Below, piece after piece: positions 12,001 through 22,000 of a stretch of 64,000 bases of DNA. The DNA is from Prinia subflava (taxonomy: Eukaryota > Chordata > Aves > Passeriformes > Cisticolidae), in NCBI RefSeq assembly GCF_021018805.1, contig NC_086283.1, positions 14,459,162 to 14,523,161 of the forward strand, written 5' to 3'. Position 1 is the stretch's first letter. The number at the start of each line of letters is the position of its first letter. The position numbers and the translations under genes are program-made. Under the pieces are notes generated by a model that saw only the letters and a list, made by a program, of their open reading frames with translations, made no database searches and was not told the DNA's origin.

Positions 12001-15000
12001 CCCAGCATGGCAGAGACAGGAGGCTGTGGCACTGGTAGCCATCAGTACGCTCAGAACCTTGCAATGTGCACCCTTCCCAGGCTCAAGGGGTGTTTAAATC
12101 CAAGGAAATTGCTTGCCTGAATATTCAGTGCTGCCAGCAAAACTACTCCTCATCAAAGTTCCTGCTTAAAGAAAGCCTCCTTTTCCTTTGAAACATCCTT
12201 CCCTGCATCAGTGGAACGTGCCCTGCTATAGCTTGTAAGGAAAATGCTACCATCAAGCAAAGGGATGAGTCCTGTTGGGGGTCTTTCCTATCAAATATGT
12301 AAATCCCCTTAAGATCTGCATCAGCACCTGGCCTGGGCTCTGAATTCTTATAGCTCTTTTGAGAACTCCCTACCCATGGAAACTCAAGACCTGTCCCTTT
12401 CAGATTTTGTTGGCAGGTTCCCGGACAATGAATTTTAAACATCAACATACAAAATAAAATAATCTGAAGCTATTTTCACAGGTTTCTAAAACATATGAAT
12501 AAAATATTTAGAAGATTTCTTTCTCTTTTTACCCTCTTTTAAGTCTTGCCTTTATTACACATCCTGATTTAAGTGTACACATCTGCAGCTGCTGTAAATA
12601 ACAGTACTGAGTAATATAAAGAGTTTCTGCAGGCCTTCCTGAAAGATTCTCATGTTCAGAGAAATTAAGCTTTGGAGGGATGTTTTTCTTATAGGGTACA
12701 CTTGGAATATACAGAGGGGAAAAACAGTGTGTAGGCTTCAATATTTAATAATCGTTAATAGCTTTTTCTATGCTGTTCCCCGCTGACCCATATTTTATAT
12801 AAGATAAACTGAGGACTAGCTTAAATTTAGCAGTGTTTTAATGTGGAACATTAACAGTCACATGTCTAAAGAGGGATATAAGAGTTAATCACAGCAGAAT
12901 GCAGCTGCAGAGTCAAAGGTAACCCAATAAATATCCCTGCAGAAATGCCCTTAACTTGTTTTACTTAGAATTAGTAGGGATTAATTATAGTGTGTGAATA
13001 TCCCTTGCTCCACAACAGTATGGGCATCTCATTAGCTGTAGTGTTTCACAAAACCTATTTCTTTAAAACAATAGCAATCAGAAAAACAAATCATGTTCCC
13101 AGCTCATAACTGGAAATATGTACATTAAAATTACGTCCATTGCTATGGTTAGAGTTATAGCTTCTAATATGTTATTTTATAATGGAATTTCATTTTCTGG
13201 CTATTTAGTCCTTTAAATCTGGTATTTATAAAGAGGATTGTCAGTTAGTTGGAATTAAAAGAATTTAAAAGGACAGCAGGACTTGAACTGTAACTATCTA
13301 CCCATGCAGAAAAACAGCTAATAATATGTCTATTTACTAATAGACCTGATTTAAACCTTCCAAACAAACCCCAGAAGAATCTCTGCCAAAAAGTGGAAAA
13401 ATCTTCAGCAATTCCTCTAACTACAATGTTCTTTCAGAGAATAGCACATTTCAATATAAAATGAAGTTACATTCTTCTTTCAATTAGCTTTAGCAAAAGT
13501 TTGTTAAGGATGACTTTCAGAATTGACATAAATGTGACAATGGAAGTTCTTTTTTTAATGTTAATTTTGTGACTTCACACTTTTAACATCTCTAGGCTTT
13601 AACATTTTCCTTTTTAATTTCTTAAACTTTTTTGACCAGTGCAAAATATAGAATGACAAATTATATAAGAAAATGAAGCTTTTTTAACACTGCATTTTTT
13701 CAGTTTGAGAGGACAAATCAGTCCTCAAACCCAGAAATTAATATAACAGTTCAATTCAGCCTGAGCTTGAACTATGTACACCATTTTAATTTTCTTCACA
13801 GAGCAGGGGAAAAATTAAAACCATAGAAATACACAGTTTTGATGACAGATCATCTTCTTCAGGAATTTGAACTGATTTTTCTACCGGTTCCCATTTTAAA
13901 TATGGGTAAATATTGATTTCATTCATCAGTAGTTGTAACTGATGAAGGACTGGAAGCCTGAAGTGAATCTGAGATCAGCCTGTACTGCAGGCTGTATAAC
14001 CAAATGGGGAGATACAGCACCTCTTCCAAAGGTTTGAAATACCTACATGTTAGAGACCAGCTTTGAGGTTAGTTATGGCTGAAAACTACATAAACAGAGT
14101 TCCAGAATCAGGAACAGTACTGGCTCCCTTCCTTTATCAATCCCTGACTACTATCCTTTCAACCAGTCTGCCTTTTAGAGACTACTGCTTTTTTAATCAC
14201 CCTTTTTTCCCTTCCTGTTTTGATGAACACCTTTGAAAGTGTGTGTAGGAGGAGGGGTAGGGATATTAACTTGTGACATCTTTACAAAATCAGAGGTCAG
14301 CTTTTCACCTACTTCTTTGCAGCTTGGATTAAATCCAAGAAAAATCAAGAAGAGCATCTTGATGAATTCTTTGGAGCCAGGGAAATCCCTGATCTCCCCA
14401 GGGCCACCCTCCCATGTTGCACCTGCTGGGCATGGGAACTCCACCGAAGGCCTGGCTGCACAGAGCTCTATGGAGATGTGCCAGGGGCTTTCACACCAGG
14501 CTGCACCCACAGTGCTCACTGGACACTTGTGTGTGTGACAGAGAACACGGGCTGCTTTTTGGAATACATGTTTCCTGGATACAGAGGCTGAGTTGTAATG
14601 GGGAGGGTGCGGTTATGCACCGCACACAATTGCCACAGCCTTTTAGGCATACAACTGAAAATATGTTTTTAATGTCTTGCAGATGTGTGAAGCTGGAAAT
14701 CACTTTATCAACGTAGCTTTAGCTCACCAAACCAATTCAGGTCTGTCTTTGTTTCCTGTTCCTTAACCTATCCATCTTCTGTCGGTGTACAGTAATTTAT
14801 GTACCTACATCCACTGAGTAAAGAAAGATGAAATAGTAGCCATGCCTTCAAAAAAATTGTGACAAGGAAACATTAGCAACACTGTTGTTGTTCCAAAACT
14901 TATAGCAAATTTATCTTAATTAGACACAACTGCAATTTAAATATGGATTTAAGTGCTGGAGTTCTTTAAAGCATGCTGGTGACTGACATAAATGTATTTA

Positions 15001-17402
15001 ATTTTACATAAGTCTCAAAAACTTCTAAACTATATCACAGAGTTTTTAGACACATTCATCTCAGGCAAAGACATACATGCATATATTCAAATACACAGAG
15101 ATAGAGTCATGAATACTTACACAGGCATCAATGTATATGTATGGTCTTTAACAGCTTGGGGTTTCAGCATTTTTGTGTCACGAGAATAAAGGTTATACAA
15201 TATATACCAGAAAGTAAAATATGTTTTCAGATATCAATAGAGTAATTTCCCCACTAGAAGACCATATTCAGAAAAATACCACGGTATGGTCAACTTCACA
15301 CACAGAAGTCAGTTTCTATTCTGGACTATTTCATGCACTGTGGTTAGGAAACTGCTCATGTTATTTCTTGCAAGGGGCCTAATTCAGTTTAAAAGCAGAA
15401 AGTGCCAAAAAATTGATTTAAGTTCTTTCCCACTGGGATAAATACAGCTTTTGCTACCTCAAAAGATTTCACTGAAACTTTTCTAACAGGTTAAACCCTG
15501 AGAGCATTGGCCCAGGGTATTGCTGTTACATAGGCAGGCTATGATAAGGCTCAGTTCCCCTCTCCCTGTGCTGAAACTGGTTCTGATTTTTCCTACCTTT
15601 TTTTTTTCCCTTTCACAAGGAAATAGAACCTGTTTTCCAAGTCCAACCTACAACCCCTTCACGTGGCTCTTCCTGCTGGTATCCTGTCCCAACTATACAT
15701 ATGAGGTACATGAATGTCTTCTGCTTATATGCAAAGGGTGGGTGGTCTCTGTTTCAGCCTTCGTCTGCAGAAAATCTGCCACACTTCCATACAGTTTCCT
15801 CTGCACATCAATCCTTGTGCTCAGTATGTCAGAGTCTCCTTGTTCACACAAGTATTTCTCTACCAGACCCTCCTCTTCCCTCACATCACTGTCACATGGA
15901 CTTCTGTCTTTATTTCCCTCCACTACGGTCTCCCCAGTGATCCAAAGATTTACCACTCATCTCTTCATCCCATCCAGCACACTGGGGAGCTCATTTCTTA
16001 CTATTTTTCCTCTCCTATTTCCAGTGGAAGTACCACACTCTTTTTCCATGGGAAGCTTTTGAAAACTTGCCACTTTTCTTTACATAAAATATACAACTAA
16101 CCATGCCTTTTTGTTTGTAACAGGCTGGGTCTTGGATTAGTTTCACAGTGATGACACAAACTCTGCCAGGTAAGTTTGAAAGAGAATGAAGACAGCATTT
16201 AAAGTATTTGTGGAAGAGAATTCTGGAAATCCAAAATTTGCCCAAAAAGTTTGTAGTATACGAAATATTGCCATCAAATTTGCCATATGAGATAAAACTC
16301 CAAGATGCTCATAAGAGCAACCTGCTTAGTAGCATTTGTGACTCTTGCTCAGTACTTTGCTGCATCCTCAGAAAACTAAACACTCACAATAATATGGTCC
16401 CTGGGGCTGAACTCTCCAAAGCATTCACTTTTTAATTATTTTTCCATTTCAAAATAGAAACCTATAAAAACTGCTTGTAAGAAGTAGCCCCACATGTCTT
16501 ACAAAAGAAGAAGGAACAAATTTTAAAAGTGGGTCAAACTACATCATGCAAAAATTAAATTGAAATTTTGTTTGAAAAGATGAAATGTTCTTGTGTTTTG
16601 GGCTTTGGTGTGAAAAAGTTTGGGGAAAATGTAGGGCTGTCCCTACAGTGGCAGGAGCAGCAACATATGCAGCACACCCATCCTTGCTGTAATTGTCCCA
16701 GATGTAACTTGACTGGACGCCAAATGGATGTTTCTGACCAACCACCTCCACATTCACCAAAGGATAATGAATTTGCAAAATGCAAAAGCAGTACAGTTGT
16801 CTCCTTTTTGGTGCCTGTTTGCTGGATCAGGCAACTACTGCCTACTTGTTTTAGGGCCGAGCTCTCCCTCCACACAGCAGGGAGTCACAGCACAGCTTCC
16901 TGTCATAGTTGGCAGCCAGAGGTAGAAACAAAGAAGTACTATAGGTCAGAAGTAAACTAGAAATATGGGCAAGGGAGGGCATGGGTTGATACAGCACCAT
17001 GGCTAAGGAGACCTTGCGATATGTGGGTTTATGGTGAAGTCAGAGGTGGTATAGAGTGTGTCCTAAAAATGCGAATGTCATATTTGTGAATCCTGAGGTG
17101 GAGGCTGAGCCTTGGCCTATGGTATATCAGCAACTGCCAGGCTGAGAGGAGCTGCAGAATTGTCTCTGTCCACATAAGAGACTGCAAATATTTCCATAAA
17201 TCCTACTGCATTTACAGAAACAGGCGCTGAAAGAACACACATGATCCTTTTCTTTAAATCTTTTTCCCTGCTAGTTGGCATCTTTGCTTTCCTGATGGTC
17301 ATCCAGATGTCTCTGTGGGCCCAGAAGAAACACAAACTGTATCTGAAGAGATTTTATCCAGAAGTGCGGAGAAAAGCAGCTATGATTCCCATCATCTTCT
17401 GA
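5976..17402 (+). CDS. TECRL: TECRL, 3' part of gene (last eight coding exons, spliced)
   Basis: Trans-2,3-enoyl-CoA reductase-like protein, a multi-pass ER membrane protein related to TECR (last step of very-long-chain fatty acid elongation) and to steroid 5-alpha-reductases. In mammals it is expressed mainly in heart and skeletal muscle, and loss causes an inherited arrhythmia; its exact reaction is not settled. Joining 5976-6078, 8064-8169, 9252-9324, 11073-11116, 14683-14740, 15620-15705, 16124-16169 and 17275-17402 gives an uninterrupted 214-residue frame. Family landmarks in order are [86 protein letters not shown] and a MIP-containing C-terminus. Several hydrophobic segments match the family's membrane helices. 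SCPNYTYE is the most conserved part of the reductase domain; I do not assign catalytic residues. TECRL is preferred over TECR because the sequence follows remembered TECRL more closely (for example [11 protein letters not shown]). The first ~149 residues are encoded upstream of the window. Confidence 0.97.
6079..8063 (+). other. TECRL: TECRL intron between exons A and B
   Basis: This 1,985-nt intron runs from GTAAGT to a long T-rich tract ending TTGCAG. Its second half (about 7250-7620) looks like a conserved non-coding element and is listed separately. Short open frames here carry no recognisable domains, and no transposon was recognised. Confidence 0.85.
7250..7620. promoter_or_regulatory. 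Candidate conserved non-coding element in TECRL intron
   Basis: A unique AT-rich segment without low-complexity runs. It keeps several CpGs (7274, 7324, 7339, 7547, 7573, 7586) in an otherwise CpG-poor region and contains TAATAAAATTATTT, CATTTATTTATAA and ATAATTGG stretches like those bound by homeodomain or MEF2-type factors. Unlike its surroundings it has no transposon-like or repetitive character. Regulatory function is inference from base composition and motif texture; there is no alignment behind it. Confidence 0.25.
8064..8169 (+). CDS. TECRL: TECRL coding exon B
   Basis: The acceptor is a T-rich tract ending TTGCAG (AG at 8062-8063) and the donor is GTGACA at 8170. The exon is 106 nt, enters in phase 2 and ends on a codon boundary. 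It encodes [22 protein letters not shown] and SEGHTPLKN. The Arg codon AGA at 8098-8100 lies 167 residues before the C-terminus, which corresponds to human Arg196 in a 363-residue protein, the site of an arrhythmia-associated substitution. Confidence 0.97.
8170..9251 (+). other. TECRL: TECRL intron between exons B and C
   Basis: This 1,082-nt intron runs from GTGACA to TTCCAG. It is ordinary AT-rich sequence with short A-runs around 8577-8597 and 9040-9060 and a T-run near 9078. No other feature was recognised. Confidence 0.85.
9252..9324 (+). CDS. TECRL: TECRL coding exon C
   Basis: The acceptor is GTTCCAG (AG at 9250-9251). The donor chosen is GTAGGT at 9325, after the T of CCA-T. This exon of 73 nt enters in phase 0 and leaves in phase 1. 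It encodes [18 protein letters not shown] and YTPP, and the split codon T+CA gives Ser as expected for the family. A second GT at 9329 is rejected as donor because it would add four bases that break the frame into exon D. Confidence 0.96.
9325..11072 (+). other. TECRL: TECRL intron between exons C and D
   Basis: This 1,748-nt intron runs from GTAGGT to TTCTAG. Around 9780-9970 it is strongly pyrimidine-rich on the + strand, which produces hydrophobic-looking but meaningless open frames. No repeat family was recognised. Confidence 0.85.
11073..11116 (+). CDS. TECRL: TECRL coding exon D (44 nt)
   Basis: The acceptor is TTTTCTAG (AG at 11071-11072) and the donor is GTACGT at 11117. This very short exon enters in phase 1 and leaves on a codon boundary. 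It completes the Ser codon and encodes [14 protein letters not shown], equivalent to the FGN-R-Q-V and AINFL region of mammalian TECRL. It is too short for open-frame searches and is recognised only by homology and phase. Confidence 0.94.
11117..14682 (+). other. TECRL: TECRL intron between exons D and E
   Basis: At 3,566 nt this is the largest complete intron in the window, running from GTACGT to CTTGCAG. The stretch from about 12740 to 13800 is AT-rich and unique, with a perfect 7-bp-arm inverted repeat (GTCTATT at 13328-13334, AATAGAC at 13339-13345). The stretch 14240-14560 is more GC-rich and open in several frames on both strands, without recognisable protein content. Confidence 0.85.
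14683..14740 (+). CDS. TECRL: TECRL coding exon E (58 nt)
   Basis: The acceptor is GTCTTGCAG (AG at 14681-14682) and the donor is GTCTGT at 14741, weaker than consensus. The exon enters in phase 0 and leaves in phase 1. It encodes [19 protein letters not shown] and the first base of a Gly codon. [10 protein letters not shown] is a hallmark of TECR and TECRL. Confidence 0.96.
14741..15619 (+). other. TECRL: TECRL intron between exons E and F
   Basis: This 879-nt intron runs from GTCTGT to an acceptor preceded by a run of ten or more T (about 15599-15608) and ending CACAAG. No other feature was seen. Confidence 0.85.
15620..15705 (+). CDS. TECRL: TECRL coding exon F
   Basis: The acceptor AG is at 15618-15619 after a strong T tract, and the donor is GTACAT at 15706. 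The exon is 86 nt, enters in phase 1 and leaves on a codon boundary. It encodes [28 protein letters not shown], the most conserved block of the reductase domain. An N-R-T sequon follows the Gly. A continuous open frame through this exon (15520-16062) is only intron read-through on both sides. Confidence 0.97.
15706..16123 (+). other. TECRL: TECRL intron between exons F and G
   Basis: This 418-nt intron runs from GTACAT to GTAACAG. It is pyrimidine-rich on the + strand, so several frames stay open by composition. Nothing else was recognised. Confidence 0.85.
16124..16169 (+). CDS. TECRL: TECRL coding exon G (46 nt)
   Basis: The acceptor is TTTGTAACAG (AG at 16122-16123) and the donor is GTAAGT at 16170, a consensus site. 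The exon enters in phase 0 and leaves in phase 1. It encodes [15 protein letters not shown] and the first base of a Val codon. The sequence is nearly identical to the mammalian protein. Confidence 0.97.
16170..17274 (+). other. TECRL: TECRL intron between exons G and H
   Basis: This 1,105-nt intron runs from GTAAGT to CTGCTAG. The part at 16570-16930 is open in several frames on both strands, but none resembles a known protein. No transposon was recognised. Confidence 0.85.
17275..17402 (+). CDS. TECRL: TECRL last coding exon H and stop
   Basis: The acceptor is TTTTTCCCTGCTAG (AG at 17273-17274). The coding part is 128 nt, enters in phase 1 and ends with TGA at 17400-17402. It encodes [20 protein letters not shown], a basic KLYLKRF segment and a C-terminus [11 protein letters not shown]. 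This matches the usual end of TECRL in length, so the C-terminus is complete. Confidence 0.97.
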
Positions 17403-19022
17403 GACTGCCACCAGAGTTGGAGCCTAAGTGTACACTTCAGGAGGCGACTCGGAGTAAATCAGCCATTTCATTCAGGAACTAAGTGGATCAGAGGAAAAAC
17501 TACTGGATATCTTTACCAGGAAATTAACAGTTCAAGACTGAGAGGTTTTAATGAAATGCAAAAATTTAGCTCTTGAATTCTTGGTTCCTGCTGAAAGATG
17601 ATTTAATTAGATTTTCTGTAATGGAGCTAATTGAAAAGGGACAAGAAAACTGCTTATATTGAATGCTAGATATTTAGCTGGTGTAAATGGACACAGATGC
17701 TGCTAAAATTATTGAACACAACTCATCTGCACATATTTAGATATAGTAATTTTAAGGTTCAGCGTTAGATGTTGAGGAGAATCTTGGATTTTTGCATCAG
17801 AAGAGGTTTCATAGTCTTATTTTTGTTAAACTGCATCAAAAAAGCACATTCTGTCTCGGCTCCTCTAAAGCATCACATCAAAGGATGACCACTGCTGTGA
17901 ACACTGTTTAGTCTAGATTCACAAAGTTTTTCTTTCTTTTTTTTTTAAATCAGATGTCATAGCAAATTGTTTAATACAAATTGGCTTAAATTGTTCACTG
18001 CAAAAGAGGACTGGCTTTCTTTTATTTTTAGGTAGGCAGACCAGCCCCATGATCCCACAAGGGGACTGTTTGTGAACTCTTCCCATCTTGTAACTGATTT
18101 GAGGCATAACCTTGGGTACATCATTGAAGCCCACTTCCCTTTCTCACACCAAACTGTCTGGAAATAGCAGAAAACCTTCTGCACTAACAAGAGTGTTAAG
18201 ATCTCCTTGTTCAGTGCCTGACTGCATCCAGACACCATTGACCTTACTTGTATGAAGGACTGTGAAATCCTTGGGCACAAGGTGAAACAGAGCACAGCTC
18301 ATTATCAAATAGGAACAAGATGCCAAATGCCCTTCACTCCCTATCTGAACTGCTGGAGATGGACACTGCTGACAGGCTCCAGCTCCCCTTCAGTTTGGAC
18401 AGGCTCTATCTGCTACTTTACTTTCGAGGACATCATTTTTTAAGGGATTCTCTGGGCTTGTTATTCACATCCTGAAAATACTGCTCTGTTTGCAAATCAG
18501 TGGCACCCATATCATGCAGGAGCACAGTTTTAGTTAGGCAGAACAAAGGAATCAGAGCTGCTTCAGCAGGTATTAGGATATGAAGAGCTAGGGCATTGAG
18601 TCCAGCTTTCATTCTATTTCTGTTGCACATTTATCAATATCTTTTGGTGCCCTTAGCCTGGTAAAAAAATCTTGCCTAAAGAATTTTATAATCATTAGAG
18701 AAATGCTGGAGTACACAAGCAAGGCAGGCAGCTTGTCTCCTAAAGGCGCTGTTATCTTTGCACCAGCTCAATTGTTCTAACAAAGTTAATTTGCCCAGTA
18801 AATTGGGTTCACATCCCTCTTCTCATGTCTAACTTGCAACACTTATCCTATAAGCCACTGTAACTCAATTTCATCTTTGTAATGTAAATACATCACTTTC
18901 CATATTTTTTAACTTGTAACCTGTGAAAGAAAATTTTTATTCCTCTCGATGGAAAGATCTAATCAAAGTGAATATCCCGTTCTCTCACCCAGACTGCTAA
19001 TAAAGGTCTATTTTTGAAAAAT
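17403..19022 (+). other. TECRL: Probable TECRL 3' UTR
   Basis: The sequence after the TECRL stop is AT-rich and has no recognisable coding or repeat content. I found no AATAAA between the stop and 18998. The 3' UTR is therefore inferred to extend about 1.6 kb to the signal at 18999-19004; the exact cleavage site is unknown. Minus-strand open frames at 17919-18630 are not credible genes. Confidence 0.45.
18999..19004 (+). terminator. TECRL: Candidate TECRL polyadenylation signal AATAAA
   Basis: This is the first canonical AATAAA downstream of the TECRL stop codon, within CTGCTAATAAAGG. It is followed within about 30 nt by T-rich sequence that could serve as a downstream element. A variant signal or a longer 3' UTR cannot be excluded; an ATTAAA lies near 19226. 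Confidence 0.45.
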
Positions 19023-22000
19023 TATTTTCTGTACTCTTTAATGGAATACTTAACCGCAATAATTTTTAAAACTCTTTTTCCCAGTGTTAGATGTGAGTAG
19101 TTAGATATGAGTAAAGGATATTGTCTGGTTTTTTTAATCCAGCTACAGAAATTCTTTTCCCTTTGTTTATTGAATGTTTTAGCAATCTTAAAGTTCTAAA
19201 ATAGTCTACATAGGAGAGTAATTTATTAAAATCAATTATTGATCTATTAATCTTTTTATTGCAATGGCTGCAGCTTTAAGTCTGTTCAAAGTATGTTTCC
19301 AGTGGGATTCCAATTGCTAAGGAACATGGTTCCTATCCAATAGTTAGCTTAGGTGAAGGAAATACTTCAGGAATTGCTAACTCCCTGTTTATTAGTTGGG
19401 TATTCAGTCCATAGGATAAAGGGGAAAAGAGTTTTGTCTCTTGAAGGAAATGACTGAAGTTTTAAAGCAAGGTAAAAAGTAAAGTGTGAGAGCAAACACT
19501 AGGTAAGAAAAAATGAAGATATATTGCAGAAGGCTGTCTCAAATAAACATGATAGATATTTTGAGATTCACCAGTGGAGTGTTGATGAGCTAAAACTTCT
19601 CTGTACAGTGTTAAATGACTTCAAAAATAGCAATAAATCTCATTTCCTGCACCTTTATGGATCTCTTTGTATTACATATCCTCCTCTAATTTTCAGGGCA
19701 AGTTTCATGCAATTAGAAAAGGTAAATTAACTTCCTGGAATGAGGGGCATGTTCTGCTTCAAAACAAAAAGTTTATAAAAATCACTAATCTTTGTTTTGA
19801 TAAACATTTCAGAGGCCTTGCTTATAGACCACCAAAAAAGCCAACAAAAGAAAAGAAACCCACCCAGTTAAAAAAAGGTATTACTGTGTAAAACATCAAC
19901 AGTGATTTTAGCCCATAACCACCATGCACATTTTCAACCAAAACAGTTGTCTTCACACAAACATTTTAATGAGGAAGTTTCTCATAATTGTGCTGGTTAC
20001 CAGGAGAAAAACGTCATATTAAGCTTCATAAATCCAGGTCTTTCTTGTATGAGGGGCAGATGAGACAGTAAGTGGTCAAATTCTTTTGGTTGTGTTTTCT
20101 CTTAAGCACAGACCTCACTTCTCAGCACCATCAGTAGAAGGAAGCCATGGGCAAGGCCACCCCACTGCCAGAATCCCACCGCATTTCAAGATCAAAGGAA
20201 GTCAACCTCCAATAAGAGCCATAGCTCACAGAGGCACATTACAACATTTCTCAAAAAAGGAAGGAGGCAGGAGAACTGAACAGCAGGAAAATCTAGTGGT
20301 TGAATTTGGAAGTGTGTTCTGATTAGCTATGAGGAGCTGCTACAGACCCATGGATGGTGCAATTCCTGCTTAACACTCCTCAGGAGAGAAGCCATTGGAA
20401 TCAAGAGACTACAACTGAAGCAAGATACAGAGATTAGACAATAGTTTGGTCAGGAAATATGTAAAAACAAATCAGATGGAGTATGACTAGGTCCTTCCTG
20501 GCCTGCCCAATAAGGACTGTGTGAATGGCATTGCCAGTGGGACTAAGGTGTACCTCAAAATAATCACTCCCTGTTCACACGGAGAGATTGCTCATCTTCC
20601 AGGTCCTTCCACGCTCACCCTGCAGCTTACAACTGGGTTTTTGCTGGAACTCTCCAGATAGATGAGTCTCATCTGTCCCAGATTATTCCTAAAACATAAG
20701 GAATTAGGTTAAGGAATCTAAAGTTAAGCCTTCAGATACACGGCTCTACATTTTTGTGGCTGGTTCTTGCCATAAAATGCCAACCTGGAAAAGAGCAGGC
20801 ACCAGCTCAGGCTTTCTGGTGGTGGAGAGAGGCGATGTGATGGGGAGCTGACGTGGCAGATGCTTCTGTACACGACTTGGCAGCCTATATTTGGATCCCC
20901 AGTTTGAAAAAGCCCTTAAGACCCAGCCATATGTTTATCTTATAAGATGGTTACCACATCTTTGCAGCTGACAGGACTGAAAATGATCTCTGTGATTTCA
21001 TCTTTCCATAGGGAAAGTGGAGCTCGAAAGGACACTGAAAGCAGGAGAAGTGAATAAAGGCAGATGGTCATCTTTTTTTAAAGTTGCTATTATCATCAAA
21101 ATATCTTGTACTTTGCATTGTTTTGTATAGAGTAAGTGACTCCAAATTGGCTTTTATCGCACTAGGAACTGAGATAAAACAGCCTGTTATCAAAGCAGTT
21201 CTCTGAAAGAGAGCCTACAGTGTTAACTAAATATAATAAAATAAAAATCACTGAATGTGAAGACTTCTAAAGCACACTGTAAGAGGAAAAAAGCTATAGG
21301 AAGGCAAGTGACTATTTATCTATTTATAGGTTTAACAAGTGCTGCTGAACTAAAAATTAATTCAAACCATAAAAAGCTTTTCAGCAAGCTAATATTTTTC
21401 ACATGATGCTTTATTGGCTTTTCTTTTCTATATTTTCTTAGGAACAAGTGCTGTCTACATGTGATATTCCCTGTCATTAACATTCAAGGAAGCTTTTAGA
21501 GAAACACACTCTATGCCTATCCCAGTGTTCAATAAATAAATGTAGATGAAAGGTTGTGCTGTCGTTGAACACAGATTAGTTCCTATATGGGCAATATTTT
21601 TTTATGAAAGGTCTGCTTTATCATAGGTGAATGCACAGAGGCTTCTGCACAGCTACAATTAAAGATGATTTTCACATCACACATGTTTAGTATCACAGAA
21701 TGTTTACATTAATGGTCTCTGCACATCCTTCAGCCACCTGTGACTCAAACTTATAACTCTTTCTGCAGGTATCTGCTCCAAGAACCGAGACCCAGTTCTT
21801 CCCTGAGAGGACATTTGAGAACACATTTATTTTTCCATCTTGTCCAATGGGACAAGCAGTTTTCCAGGTGAGGAGCATTGGACACTGTGTTACTGAAATA
21901 ATCTGTGTTGAATTTCCTTGGAACATAATAGTCAACCTAAAGCCACTTTATCAAAAGAAAAGACAAGATAATGGGTCCTGAAATACGTGTGCTCAGGTTA

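Noticed and set aside
15520..16062. 180-codon + strand open frame, the longest in the window
   Set aside because: Its recognisable part is only TECRL exon F (15620-15705). The rest is pyrimidine-rich intron read through on both sides of good splice sites.
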